Below, in pieces: positions 34,912-46,110 of a stretch of 64,000 nt of DNA. Each line of letters opens with the position of its first letter. Positions within the stretch are counted from its first letter, which is position 1. This stretch comes from Opeltia flavorubescens (lineage: Eukaryota; Ascomycota; Lecanoromycetes; Teloschistales; Teloschistaceae). Position numbers and translations under genes: made by a program. The DNA is taken from positions 1,116,001 to 1,180,000 of the forward strand of contig KE546969.1 in NCBI GenBank assembly GCA_000442125.1. Reading direction: 5' to 3'. The notes beneath the pieces are model-generated. The model was not told the DNA's origin. It ran no database searches and saw only the letters and a program-made list of their open reading frames with translations.

Positions 34912-35846
34912 ACCTCAAATCAGAAATGGTGGTGTTGTTGATCGGTAGCGACTGTGAGAAGACAAAAATCCCACACGTAGATACGTAGTAGTTCCTGATG
35001 GTAAAGCCATGGAGGCCTTAAGGCAACCACGCCACTGCGGCTGATCCTTTGTTGGCGATGGCTCATGACCTACCTTGCTGCGGAGTCTTCGTCCTGCATG
35101 ATCTACACGCTTAGCTATGCAAGAAAGCCACGTGATGCTCGTTTGACGCGCATCGATTGTCCTATCATTCGGTGTCTCGATTTGTCTAGTCTTAATGGAT
35201 GAAATATGAGTTGATTCCATCAACGGATAGGCGGGTAAAGGTGGGAGGGATTACCATACGTAGCATGTGTCTAGGTAGTCGTAGGCTTATCTACTTACAC
35301 TATGCAACCCTGAAATACGAATTTTTCACAATATACATAAGAACAATCTTTTGTTTCTAGGCTTCAGATGATTTTTCCTTTATTGAAATAAGGGATAGTA
35401 TGTAAGAAATGAACACAAAACCGCTTGACTCTGGAGAGATCTGATTTTCAAAGGTGAATTGAGACAGTATATCCAGTAGAGGGAAAATGTACTTGACTAT
35501 ATTTTTGATACAGAGACGAACGTCTCCACAGTTTCCTTATGCAATATGACTCGACGCTTCGTATCAGCATGTTCTCTAACTTAGAATAACGTGGATGAAT
35601 GAAAATGGTAACATCCAAGGAGGAATGAAGGAACTGAGGGATCATGGTATCATGTAGATTGGTCTGGATTTTGATAGAGTTCAGGATGTAGGCCCCACTG
35701 CCAGTATTGAAGCAAATTCATCATCTTTGGTATCATCACTGCCCATGGCGAAGTCTCCGCAGCTCCAAATACCCATGACTCCAGAAACAGAAATACCACG
35801 CTGAGATGCAATTCAGAAAGAGCCTACGAATACAACTTCCCGTCGC
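34912..35846. other. Intergenic region upstream of CorA-like gene
   Basis: 935 bp holding the CorA-like promoter and the TAF12 3' untranslated region, both minus strand. Short frames here (for example near 35223) have no recognisable features. Confidence 0.45.
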
Positions 35847-37666
35847 TCAGGTGTCCCCTTTCCCCCCTGTCACCTTGGCAGCCTGAACAGCAGCAAGTTT
35901 TTGCGTCCATCCAGGTGTAGGTTGTACTTTCTTTACAGTGCGCAACTCATCAGACGCGTATCCAGGAATTCGGATGTTGTAATTACGCTCGAGGACGAGT
36001 TGAATGTCGCGCAGCTCCAGTGTCTGAGACGACCGTAATTTGGCAAGCTTGCAAGCGGCAGTAATGACCTGATCCACAAAATCGTCTGCCACATCAAGTA
36101 AGGTCTATATAGTGTTCTTAGCAACTGACACATCGCGTACGGAAAGCATCGTGGAGAAAATACCTCTTCGGCAGCTGCACTCAAGGTCTCTCCCTCCTCC
36201 CCGTCCACTCCACCGGTGACTTGGCGTACGAGTTCTTCCAATTTTTTCCGACCCAGCACTCTCTCACCGTCACCTTCGAGTACATACTGGGGGTGTTTTT
36301 GGATTGCAGGCTGTCCCATAGGACCCATAGCTCCGTTACTAGGGCCACTAGTGAACGTGGGTCTTGCTGGTCCCATTGCAACCGGTTGAGGTTGAGGGAC
36401 TTTGAGATCTTTAGGGATGGGCATCTTGTGATTGTTATTTTGTGGGTCTCGACCACTCATTTGAGGATGAGCATGCGACGCAGGTTGAGCAGCAGAATTT
36501 TGATAGGTATGTTGCGTGTATTTTTGGGCAGACTGGGTAATCGCAGCTTGCTGAGAAAGCGGATGTGGACCATGAGACGTATTTGTTGAAGGATTTGGGC
36601 CTTGTGGTGAATGATACTGAGGTGGGGCACCGGATGCACTATTCATGTTTTGATGTGGTTGTGAACGTTCGGCCGTGGTTTGGCCCTCAGGAGCTTGAGT
36701 GTTTGTCGTTTGGCTAATGAAACCTTGATCTGGCTGGCCGTTATTGCCAGTACCAGATTCGGGACGAGCAGCAGTGTTGGAATGGTTTCTTGCGGCATCT
36801 AATGCAGAACTCACGGTATGGGGCTGGCCTTGATGGTCTGATAAAGTATTTACAGCAGCATTCGCATGTGGAATCTGCGCTTCTAACAGTCCAGTAGGAT
36901 GCTCCGTGGCAGGTGCAACGGCAGGCTGACCTCTTGCAGCATCAGCTCCTGCCGCGACAGATCCAGCAGCTTGCTTCCTAATGCCTTCCTGCTGCGTATT
37001 AAACTTGGTCAACCATTCTCTGGCCCGCTGGCCTGTCTCTTGATATTGATTCCTGTAGTTGTTCAGATGCTGGGCATCTTGTACTGTGATTGTTTTGCCT
37101 TCCTTAGTCTGCTGTAGGGCTGATAATTCTTTCAACTTAATCTGTGATGTTTCAAACATCTGTAGAAACTTCGCATACTGTGATTTGGTATTCCGGATCC
37201 ACAACGTTTGACGTTCACCCCCTTGGGCAGCAACCTCTCGCGGTACATGAATAGCTCGCCTTTGTACGTTTTCCATGACAGCTCGGGAGAAATGCGCAGG
37301 AGCTTGGTTGGGCTGCATCTGACCAGGCTGTTGTGTAGTTGTACGGACGTCTGGTGCAGCTTGGCCCTGACTAACGGGCCTTTGTCCATTCTGGGAAGCT
37401 TGAGCTTGGCCCATGTGTTTCTTCAATGATTCCGAAGCTTCGTAGAGCTTTTTGTACGCATTTTGATACTCTGGCGAATCTGATGGCTTATTCTTGATCT
37501 GCTCCCACAATCCACTGACTCCTCGAATGTAGGCGGTTTTCTTATCATCTTGGATGTTTGTGATTCTTGGGATTTGCTCAGGGCGGAGGAGTTCCTGTAA
37601 CGGAGGAAGACCGGGCGGTGCTGGAAAAGAGCTAAAATTGATGGTATTCATGTTGAGAGGTTGCAT
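35847..37666 (-). CDS. TAF12: TAF12 subunit of TFIID/SAGA, 586 aa, two exons
   Basis: Exons 37666-36164 and 36104-35847 join in phase 0. The C-terminus is the H2B-like histone fold: [35 protein letters not shown] and [21 protein letters not shown], which pairs with TAF4 in TFIID and ADA1 in SAGA. The fold is interrupted by the intron after residue 501. The first 500 residues contain a conserved N-terminal helix region ([35 protein letters not shown]) and a Gln/Pro/Asn-rich activation-like stretch. The protein works in RNA polymerase II transcription initiation. The start at 37666 gives a length normal for filamentous fungi. Confidence 0.92.
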
Positions 37667-38203
37667 TGATACCTCAGTCCGGCTAGAGAATCTTGATTAT
37701 TGATTCATCCAGATTTGCAACTCAAGGAAGTTATCTAGCCATGATATCATACAAAGATCCGCGCAAAAATGGCATACCCAAATTGAATGCAGACTGAAAG
37801 CAGAGCTGACGAATAATGTTATAGAAAGTCTCACCGAGAATATGATCTGAAAGTTACTGAGGTACCTGTGAGTTATGATTGGAATGCAATTAATGAGGTG
37901 GGGGCGGGGACTATTCAAAGCAGGAGTAGTGCAGTTGAGCCGCATTTCCAAAGGACTGTGACACATGATGAGGTTTTATCTCCATTGTATTAATTTAGCA
38001 TCTAAATAATGGCACGGCCATATGAGTGACCACGGGAGCATCGTTCTTTCAAAGCAGTCTTCTCTCCTTCCACCAAATCATGTTCATGACCGAAGGACCA
38101 CCATCGAACATGCTCAAAGTGAAGGATCAATGAGCCCGATGCTACCTCTCAGTATTGTTGTTCATGGAAATGAGCAATCTTCCCCTTCGAGAGCCAGAAT
38201 ATA
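37667..38203. other. Intergenic region upstream of TAF12
   Basis: Promoter of TAF12 and 3' untranslated region of the UDP-glucose dehydrogenase gene; no gene seen. Confidence 0.4.
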
Positions 38204-40523
38204 TCACTCCTTGACCACTGTTCCCTTCTTGCCGATCGCTTCAACTCGAAATCCTAACGCTTCCAACTCGCTGTGATCAAGTATATTACGTCCGTCGAAT
38301 ACGAACATCGGTTTCCTCATCTTACTCGCAATGCGAGCCCAGTCTAATCTGCCTGTCCCAATGGCCTTGGTCGTAATCTCCACAGCCCGAACGCCATTAT
38401 TGGAGCTGACAGCAGCCTGTGACATTCGTTCTGCTGTGCCCGATCGATAAGGAGTCAAATTTGCTTTCGACGGAGGTAAATTGCCGGGAATAGGTTGTCC
38501 GAAGGAGACAGTCTTGTCTGGAGTGATATTAGGGTCTCTCAACATCAACCCGTGACTCTGGCGAGGTGGTGAATCATAATTGGCTAGCTTTATCGCGGGT
38601 GCCTGCAAAGGGCTACATCCGGAAAAAGACGGCTGAATGGCGAACGTTTTGATTTCTCCGTTCTTTGGATCTTTGATCACCACGCCTGTGCTTCGCCGAG
38701 GGGGCACATGGAAGCTAGTCGCAGTCTCCGGTTGGAATTGCGGCGCACTCGAAGATTCCTGGTCCGTGATCTTCGGTGATGGAAGTGTAGGAGAGCACCT
38801 ACTGACATTATGTCTGATGGACAATGGTTGTGTCTCCTTCACGAGTGGGATCGTAATTGGGGGCTTGTTACTGAATTCGTCCCACTCTGTTGCTATGATG
38901 ACTGCGTCTGCCCCCTCACAAGCAGCATAAGCCGATTGGTGGACTGAGACATTCCGCTTAAGCAAGTCTGGATTACAGCCATTGTCTGCTAGCTCATGCC
39001 AGATTTGATGTTCCGGGACTCGAGGATCGTAGATGGCCACTCGAGCACGTTCGGCGATGAAATTGCTAACCAGGGTAATCGCTGGAGACTCGCGTGTGTC
39101 ACTCGTATCCTTCTTGAACGCAAAGCCGAGCACTGCGAGTTTCTTGCCGGCGAGGTTATTATATAGGCAAGAAATGATACGTTTCGTGAATCGATCTTTT
39201 TGATGCTCGTTCATGTTTATGATAGCCCGCCAATAATCTGCAATGTCGTACAGATGGAGCGATTCGGACAAGTAGACGATGTTGAAGATGTCTTTCTGGA
39301 AACAACTACTCCTATCAGCACTCGATTCATTCGTCATGAACTCAATTGAACCAGAAGAACGACAGCAAAACATTCCTTTGCCCGTAACAGCTTCTTGTCT
39401 GTCACCGCAAGATTGACTTACCTGCCACCGAAGCCTGGGCCTGCTTTCAACATATGTGGTCCAATACGCGAATCTAGTCCGCATGCACGGCTAACCTCGT
39501 CGACATCGGCACCTGTAGCTTCGCATATTGCACTTAGAGCGTTGACACTACTGATTCGCTGGGCTAGCATCGCGTTCGCGGCCAGTTTCGACAATTCTGA
39601 CGACCAGAGATTCATGGTGATGATACTTTCTCGTGGGACCCACTGTTCATATATCTTTGCCAGAGATGTCGCAGCTCGAAGACCGGCAGGNGTTGGTAAA
39701 GAACCAATAATGATTCGATCAGGATGGAGGAGGTTTTGGATTGCCGTTCCTTCGGCCAAGAATTCTGGATTGGAAAGCACGTCGAAGAGCACGCCCGGAT
39801 GAGCGTTGGCCGCCAACTTCTCGTAGTGTTAGCATAACATGAACATCGGAATCAGGACATGTAGCAGCCCAAGGGAGAATTACAATTTCCCTCATCGACT
39901 GTGCTGTTCTGCAAGGAACGGTTGACTTTTCAACAACAATCTTGTCCTGTGTAGCTACTCTAGCTATGGTGCGAGTTGCAGACTCAACAAAATCGAGGTC
40001 GGCTGCGCTACCTTGACCAACGCCATGAGCCTTGGTTGGAGTGTTGACGCAGACGAAGATGAGATCGGCGTTTGCAATAGCTTGATCGATATTTGTTGAA
40101 AAGAAAAGTTTTGGAGGAACCAAGTAGGTGGTAGAAGGCGTGCCATTAGCATTATATGTAGCAGGATGCTCGCTGCTTGAGATCCCGTCACGAACTGCTC
40201 GCACTATCTGGAGTAGACCGGGCTCATAGATTGGCAACGCATCGGACTGCCAGGCGGATATGCGATCGTGATTAATATCGACCACGGTCACCTCGACATT
40301 GGATTTAAAGGCGATAACGGCAGACGTAGGACCTTTCCACAAATCAGCTTGGAGCATGCGGAAGACAGATATCTAGGAAAGGCCTCATACCACCAACGAA
40401 CCCAGAGCCAAGGCAAGCAATTCTCTTCACAATTCTGTGGGGAACATCCATGTTGTTGGTGATATTTGCCGTATCTGGAGCTGTGATGGTGCTTTCCTCC
40501 TTCGAAGTACCGATTTCATGCAT
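38204..40523 (-). CDS. UGDH: UDP-glucose 6-dehydrogenase with large insertion, 693 aa, four exons
   Basis: Exons 40523-40391, 40332-39884, 39819-39422 and 39305-38204 join in phase. The NAD-binding motif [13 protein letters not shown] spans the first intron. Other landmarks are [54 protein letters not shown] (with the catalytic Cys, restored when the third intron is removed), and [10 protein letters not shown] near the end. The enzyme oxidises UDP-glucose to UDP-glucuronate, the precursor for glucuronic acid and xylose polymers. An insertion of about 175 residues (38345-38872) interrupts the last Rossmann domain between ATEWDEF and the WARI helix; it contains two imperfect copies of a PPRxSxG...DP...KT unit. 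An ambiguous base at 39691 is in an ACN (Thr) codon and is silent. Confidence 0.9.
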
Positions 40524-40925
40524 TGTGGTTTCGATGGGTTGAGCCAGAACGCATGAAGGTTGGTAGACATTGGTTCAACAGAAATTTGGCGCCCATGAAG
40601 CTCACTCAATCCTCAGCCAACACTTCTCTCCACAACGAATTACTATGATAACAACAATGACAACGGACTTGTGCTCGAGCTTATTGATGTCGAGTCCAGC
40701 CAAGGAGACAGTTGCTTTCAACAAAACCTACACTAACCTTTTCAAGTACGGTTGATGGATACCCCCTATTTCTTACGATTGTGAACCACAGTATAACCCG
40801 TTACAATCGCCAATCAACATGGACAGACATTCGCCGCCTTTGTATGAGAGCAGTCTCCATTAGCCGACTACCCTTCAGGAACCAGCCTGCAGCCATTGCA
40901 TCGCAGACTACTTTCACGGCTTCGT
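40524..40925. other. Intergenic region upstream of UDP-glucose dehydrogenase
   Basis: Promoter of the dehydrogenase gene and 3' end of SPC34, both minus strand. No gene seen. Confidence 0.4.
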
Positions 40926-41802
40926 TCATCTCAGAAGACCCCCGAGATCTCTTTCCATTCCACTGACCCTTTCTTCCAGCGCTTGTTTCTTCCGTTCCAG
41001 CTCCCGAACATCCTGCTCCTCCTTCTCAAGATCCTCAGCTGTGATTGGCAATTCGTCGGACTTCCCGTTTCGAGGGAATATGTCAGAGATTTCATTAGGA
41101 CTTGCGGCGTAGCCCTCTTCGCCTAATCCTCCACGACGATTTATTTTGGACAGCTCCAGGGTCTGTTTCGACATGCGATTCTCATATCTGCCGATGGATG
41201 CTGTCAGCTGATCAAAACGTGACTGCAATGAGCGTATCCTTTCCTTAGAGCCTGGTATGGGGCTGCAATCATTTAGTAATCAACATCGATTTTGTGGAGT
41301 ATCCATCATACTAGACGTCACTCAGCCTTTCGGCGCTCTTCAGTAAATAGTTCACATCTATCTCCCCTCGCTCTTTACTAGCTCCCACATCCTTATGTCG
41401 CGCTTCATCCCTCGTATCATTTGCCAAAAGCTTAGCGACAGCCGGAGGCTGAAACCTTGTCCTTGGGTGCCCTTTTCCATTAAGAGAATGTGTATTGTAA
41501 TCCCTGGGACTGTACGCTATAGATTTCCGTAGCATCCTCTGATCGGACTGCAGATTGGCTTGTTCTGGAGGCGCATACTTAAAGAGAGTCCGCTCGTGTG
41601 CTTCGGTGTCCCTGATCAAAGATGTAATATCATGGGAGCGTAGAAGGGCATTTGTGAATCTTTTAGGGGGAGGAAAACTTCATTAAGGTATGAATAAGTA
41701 AGGTAGGTAAAAGACGTATGAGAAGGTCGATACCTACGGGAGCTCCGCAATTGCTGCAGTAGATAAAGAAATTTGCTCTAGGTGATTCTCTAACCAAGCC
41801 AT
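40926..41802 (-). CDS. SPC34: DASH complex subunit SPC34, 255 aa, three exons
   Basis: Exons 41802-41738, 41677-41312 and 41262-40926 join in phase. The protein starts MAWLENHLEQISLS and continues PFPPPKRFTNALLRSHDITSLIRDTEAHERTLF across the first intron, the characteristic N-terminal region of SPC34. The second half is a coiled coil (LQSRFDQLTASIGRYENRM and EDLEKEEQDVRELERKKQALEERV). SPC34 is one of ten DASH/Dam1 subunits that form rings coupling kinetochores to spindle microtubules. DASH is found only in fungi and a few other lineages, which supports the fungal origin. Divergent from RPN3, with 503 bp between start codons. Confidence 0.88.
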
Positions 41803-42305
41803 CTTAACCTGGATCAAGTTCTTTGCAGCCTGATTTCAAATAACAGTTTAACCATGAGATTCAAATTGTGTGGATATGAATTGATGTCTCGGGTTTATCT
41901 TTCAATGAAGGAGACTCTGTCACTTGCGCCTGTCATGAATACATCGAAATTCATTGGGATTCACATTGATGTGTCATGTCGTTATGATTGGAATTAATGA
42001 CTTCGTCAAGTGTGAAATGAATTGACGGTTGACCTGATCACGTAAGCCTCCGGACGCGGCTCTCTAAGCTTTGGAGTTACTTTAGCGCTGCTCAGTCATA
42101 CCATTCGTTTCTTACTGCACGAAGACACCGATCAACCTCACCACATCCATTACATCACTATTGTGGTTATTCCCAAGCTCCTTCGGGATTTAGTACCTAC
42201 AGACAGACGTATCTTGATATTCGGAGCTGCGTGTCTCGTAAATACTATCACCACCGAACCGCCGCTTGGCATTCGGGTGTCCAGGGTCTACTTACCTTGT
42301 ACAAC
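41803..42305. promoter_or_regulatory. Shared upstream region of SPC34 and RPN3
   Basis: 503 bp between divergent start codons, so it must hold both promoters. An ACGCGG lies near 42056. No uninterrupted coding frame with conserved features. Confidence 0.4.
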
Positions 42306-44354
42306 ATGCCTGGTGAGCGAAGAAACCTTCGGTCCAGTAAGGACACTTCCTCCTCTACGAATGGCGAAAAGGCTCGGTCAAACTCGCAGAGCTCGAATAC
42401 GAAAGATAAGCCGGTTCCAACGCGATCAATGTCATCAAGATCTAAAACTTCGACTTCCAAAAAAGCCACCAGCTCTGGGAAGGAAATCACTGGCAGCAAG
42501 CAACAAGCCAATGGAACAGATCATGTAGAAAACGGTGTGAATGGAACCGAAGATGTCGATATGCTAGATGAAGCCCATGAGCAAGAGAAGGTGAATGGAG
42601 ACGCTGACGAGGAAATGACTGTGGTTGTACCCCCATCAAAGAGCTCGAAACTTTCGAGTGAGCACGGCAAGGACCCAGAAGGGGACAATATGATGGATGA
42701 TGCAGAGAAACCGGACGCTGGACTAGAAGAGGCAGAGAATATCGATCCTCAAGCCAAGGCAGTGACAGGTATTATTTCCATTTCTATCGCACGGTAAGGA
42801 CCTTCAGTGCTTTCTTAGGCTGACTTTTTTATCTTCAGACATCAAGGCCAACTATGCCCTCATCGAACGTGCCGTCACTCAATTCGATGCCAGATTTACT
42901 CTTCGGGCCCTACGATCAATTTCGTCGGTTCGCAAACACTTATCCTCGGATTTGCTTGCTCAAGTAATCACTGAAACTTATCTTGCGACCAATTCATCCG
43001 CCAAGGCGCTTTTGGCAGCCATAGGCAGAGAGGATGCAGCCTTTGAACCCGCAGATAATTCGTCCCAAATGGATATTGATGTGCAGAGGGAGAAGACAAA
43101 ATCTTCAACTGTTCCTAAGGACATTCTTCCGGAGGTCGACTTCTATTTGGCTATTTTGGTGCAAATCTATCTATACGATAGCCATAAAATCGAGCTCGGG
43201 TCGAAATTCTCGACTAACCTGGTTGAGAAGCTGAGGACACTGAACCGTCGAACCCTTGACGCATTGTCTGCGAGGATCTACTTTTATTACTCTCTGTTCC
43301 ACGAGCAACTGGCACCTCTGCCCCCCTCACCTACCGCCTCGGTAATTTCAATCCGGCAGCCTCTTCTGCAGGCATTGCGTACGTCAGTGCTCCGCAAAGA
43401 TCAAGATACTAGGGCCACCGTCACGACGTTACTTCTCCGGAACTATCTGTCCACTTCGCATATCTCACAAGCCGATCTCCTGATTTCTCACTCTGAATTT
43501 CCCGCGGCCGCATCCAACAATCAAATAGCACGATACCTATACTACTTAGGTCGCATACGTGCTATTCAGCTGTCATACACAGAAGCCCATGAACACCTCA
43601 TTGGTGCAACTCGGAAGTCACCATCTACTCCCAGTGCTGGCGGCTTTTATCAGGCGGCATCAAAGCTACTGGTAGTGGTCGAGTTGTTAATGGGAGACAT
43701 TCCTGATCGGGCAATTTTCCGCCAGCCGAGCCTCGAGCACGCCATGCTACCTTACCTGAACCTGGTCCAAGCTGTCCGTGTAGGGAAGATCGATGGATTT
43801 CTGAACGTGGTTCAAACGCACAACGCAACCTTCCGACGCGATGGCACCTACACTCTAATCCTTCGATTACGACAAAATGTCATCAAAACTGGCATCAGGA
43901 TGATGTCCTTATCCTACGCTAAGATATCCCTCCGTGACATCTGCATGAAGCTAGATCTCGATAGTGAAGAGTCAGCGGAGTACATTGTTGCCAAGTCGAT
44001 CCGAGACGGGGTTATCGAAGCCAGTCTCGATCACGAGCATGCCTTCATGAGAAGTAAAGAGGTTGGCGACGTTTATGCTACGAGAGAGCCCGGGGAAGCA
44101 TTCCATGAGCGTATTCAAGCGTGTCTTGCTCTCCACGATGAGAGCGTAAAGGTATGTGAAGCTATTACTTTCCACCCATATGTTTGACTAATACTCTGTT
44201 GCACGTCCAGGCAATGAGATTCCCTATGAATCAGCATCGGTTGGAGTTGAAGAACGCTCAGGAGGCTCGAGAGAGGGAACGGGAACTGGCCAAGGAAATC
44301 GTCGAAGGGGACATGGACGATGATGATGCTGGTGGAGAATTTGAAGGGATGTGA
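42306..44354 (+). CDS. RPN3: RPN3, 26S proteasome lid subunit, 639 aa, three exons
   Basis: Exons 42306-42768, 42839-44151 and 44211-44354 join in phase. The N-terminal 155 residues are Ser/Lys/Glu rich and low in complexity, longer than in yeast. The conserved part starts DIKANYALIERAVTQFD and includes the lid motif region VRKHLSSDLLAQVITETYL and the C-terminal PCI domain: RNVI-like LRLRQNVIKTGIRMMSLSYAKISLRDICMKL, SAEYIVAKSIRDGVIEASL. The end FPMNQHRLELKNAQEARERERELAKEI is the helical tail of RPN3. It is a structural subunit of the proteasome lid that binds RPN7 and SEM1. The first Met (MPGERRN) is chosen because the upstream frame is leader-like. Confidence 0.93.
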
Positions 44355-44804
44355 GATCCCGGGCAGAGTCTACATTTTTTCATTGTGTCCCAAAGGTGAG
44401 AAGTCAAGACATATTTCTATCTCTGTGTTGCTACTCTTCAGCCTTTTGTGGGACGGACATGCATGGGCAACCGTACGGCTGTTCTCTTATCTCGACAGCA
44501 GATCGTAAGCGGGCGCTGGGTATATCTTGGGTGATTTAGATCACCCCTTTGTGTCCCTGAATGCAGAGTAGCATCGATAGCTGCTTCAACAGAGGGCACT
44601 ATCACGGTACACCAATAGATTGATATGACTACTCGTCAACCTGTAATAGACTAAATCCTGGTATCTACGATCTCACTGACACGTTTGATTACCGAAACTG
44701 TCATGTGTGTTCATTCTACCGGAAACTTTATAGAGTCTCATTCGCTTGAATCATCTTATTAACACAATGTCATGTTCGCAGCGGCAAGGACTTGAATCAA
44801 AATA
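44355..44804. other. Intergenic region between RPN3 and AVO2-like gene
   Basis: 450 bp tandem spacing: RPN3 3' untranslated region and the promoter of the next gene on the same strand. Confidence 0.45.
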
Positions 44805-45988
44805 ATGAAGAGTGGCATCTCCGACAGCTCCTTTTCCACGAACGTTAATGCATCGACTCGCCTGAGACGAGCTATTCATCTCAACGATTTAGTCTTGGTC
44901 CAAAGAATCATCAAAAATCATCCAGAGAAGCTCCAAAATCCGGATTTGGGAGATAATGGAAATACTTCATTGCACCTTGCTGCGAGGTTTGTTGACACCT
45001 GGAATCTGATTGATTTACTGATTTATCTGCTTAGATTGGGATTTTTGGAGATAGCTGTAAGATCAAATTACTTGACCACTCTTGAATAGTATTCGGAAAA
45101 TAATCTTTCCTGGCAGCGATTTCTTATCGACAAAGGCCACGAAGATGATTCCATAAGTCGGAATGCGAACGGAGGTACGGCCTTTTCTGGAGAACTATCC
45201 TCTTTTCTGAAATGTGGTTCATACTGTGTCTTTTCTAGCTCGTTTAACAAGAATTGCTAACTAAAATCTGGTCTTGCTAGACACTCCGCTGCACCTTGCC
45301 GTCGAGACTTCCATCTTGATAGCCACGCTCCTAGCGACGAGATTTCCACGATGTATATCGTGGAAAAACAAGCAAGGCGCCGATGCCGTAAGCTATTCCC
45401 TTCCAACCCATGCCGCAAACCTTGCAATGAATCATTGACGTTTCCTTCGACCTTGGAAAGGTGATGCTTTCTGCTCGCAGCCTCCCCTCTCCTCCTAATC
45501 TTTCAAACCCTGCCTCTCAACAGCAATCTCCACCCCAGCAACAAGCAATGTCGCATGCCGCACCGCAACTTATTCTCTCAACCCTTATCCAGAATTCCCC
45601 TGTCCCTGCCTCGGTTCTCTTGGCTGCTGCCGACAATGACGGGAATACGGCCCTCCATTACGCTTCTGCATACGGGCAATTGAAAGCTATACGGGCCTTA
45701 TTGGTTGCGGGGGCGAATCCTGGAGCTCGGAATGTGTATTCGTGGACGCCAATTGCGTATAGTAGTACTGTGCAGGCGGAGGTGTATTTTAGGGGTTTGG
45801 CTGGGGGAGGTAATGAGGGTGGGACTGGTAGTGGAGGGATGAGGAGGGACATTGAAGGTGGAGGTGGGTTGAGTAGGGGTGGTGCAGGAGGGGCTGGTCT
45901 GAGGATCGTGAGGACGGGGGAGGAGATTAGTGGTGGAGTCGAAACGAGAGGTGGTGATGGAAGAAGGAGGGCTGGCAGCGCGGAGTGA
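44805..45988 (+). CDS. AVO2: Ankyrin-repeat protein of the AVO2 type (TORC2), 307 aa, five exons
   Basis: Exons 44805-44986, 45035-45056, 45090-45174, 45281-45387 and 45461-45988 join in phase. The start STRLRRAIHLNDLVLVQRIIKNHPEKLQNPDLG closely resembles the N-terminus of yeast AVO2. Ankyrin repeats follow: GNTSLHLAARLGFLEIA, GDTPLHLAVETS, and GNTALHYASAYGQLKAIRALLVAGAN. AVO2 is a non-essential subunit of TOR complex 2 at the plasma membrane. The second exon is only 22 nt. The last 70 residues are Gly/Arg-rich (GGGNEGGTGSGG), which is odd for the family. The insert LNLSNPASQQQ-like before the last repeat is Gln/Ser rich. Other ankyrin proteins are possible; the N-terminal match is the main argument. 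Confidence 0.68.
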
Positions 45989-46110
45989 TCAACTAAGGTT
46001 TGGATGAATTGAAACAGAGCTATTCTTCGCTCCTCTCAATCTTCCTCTTCAAGGTCTATAGATGCTGAGGTCTGACAATAGTATGTACGAAGCAAGATAC
46101 TGAATATCTT

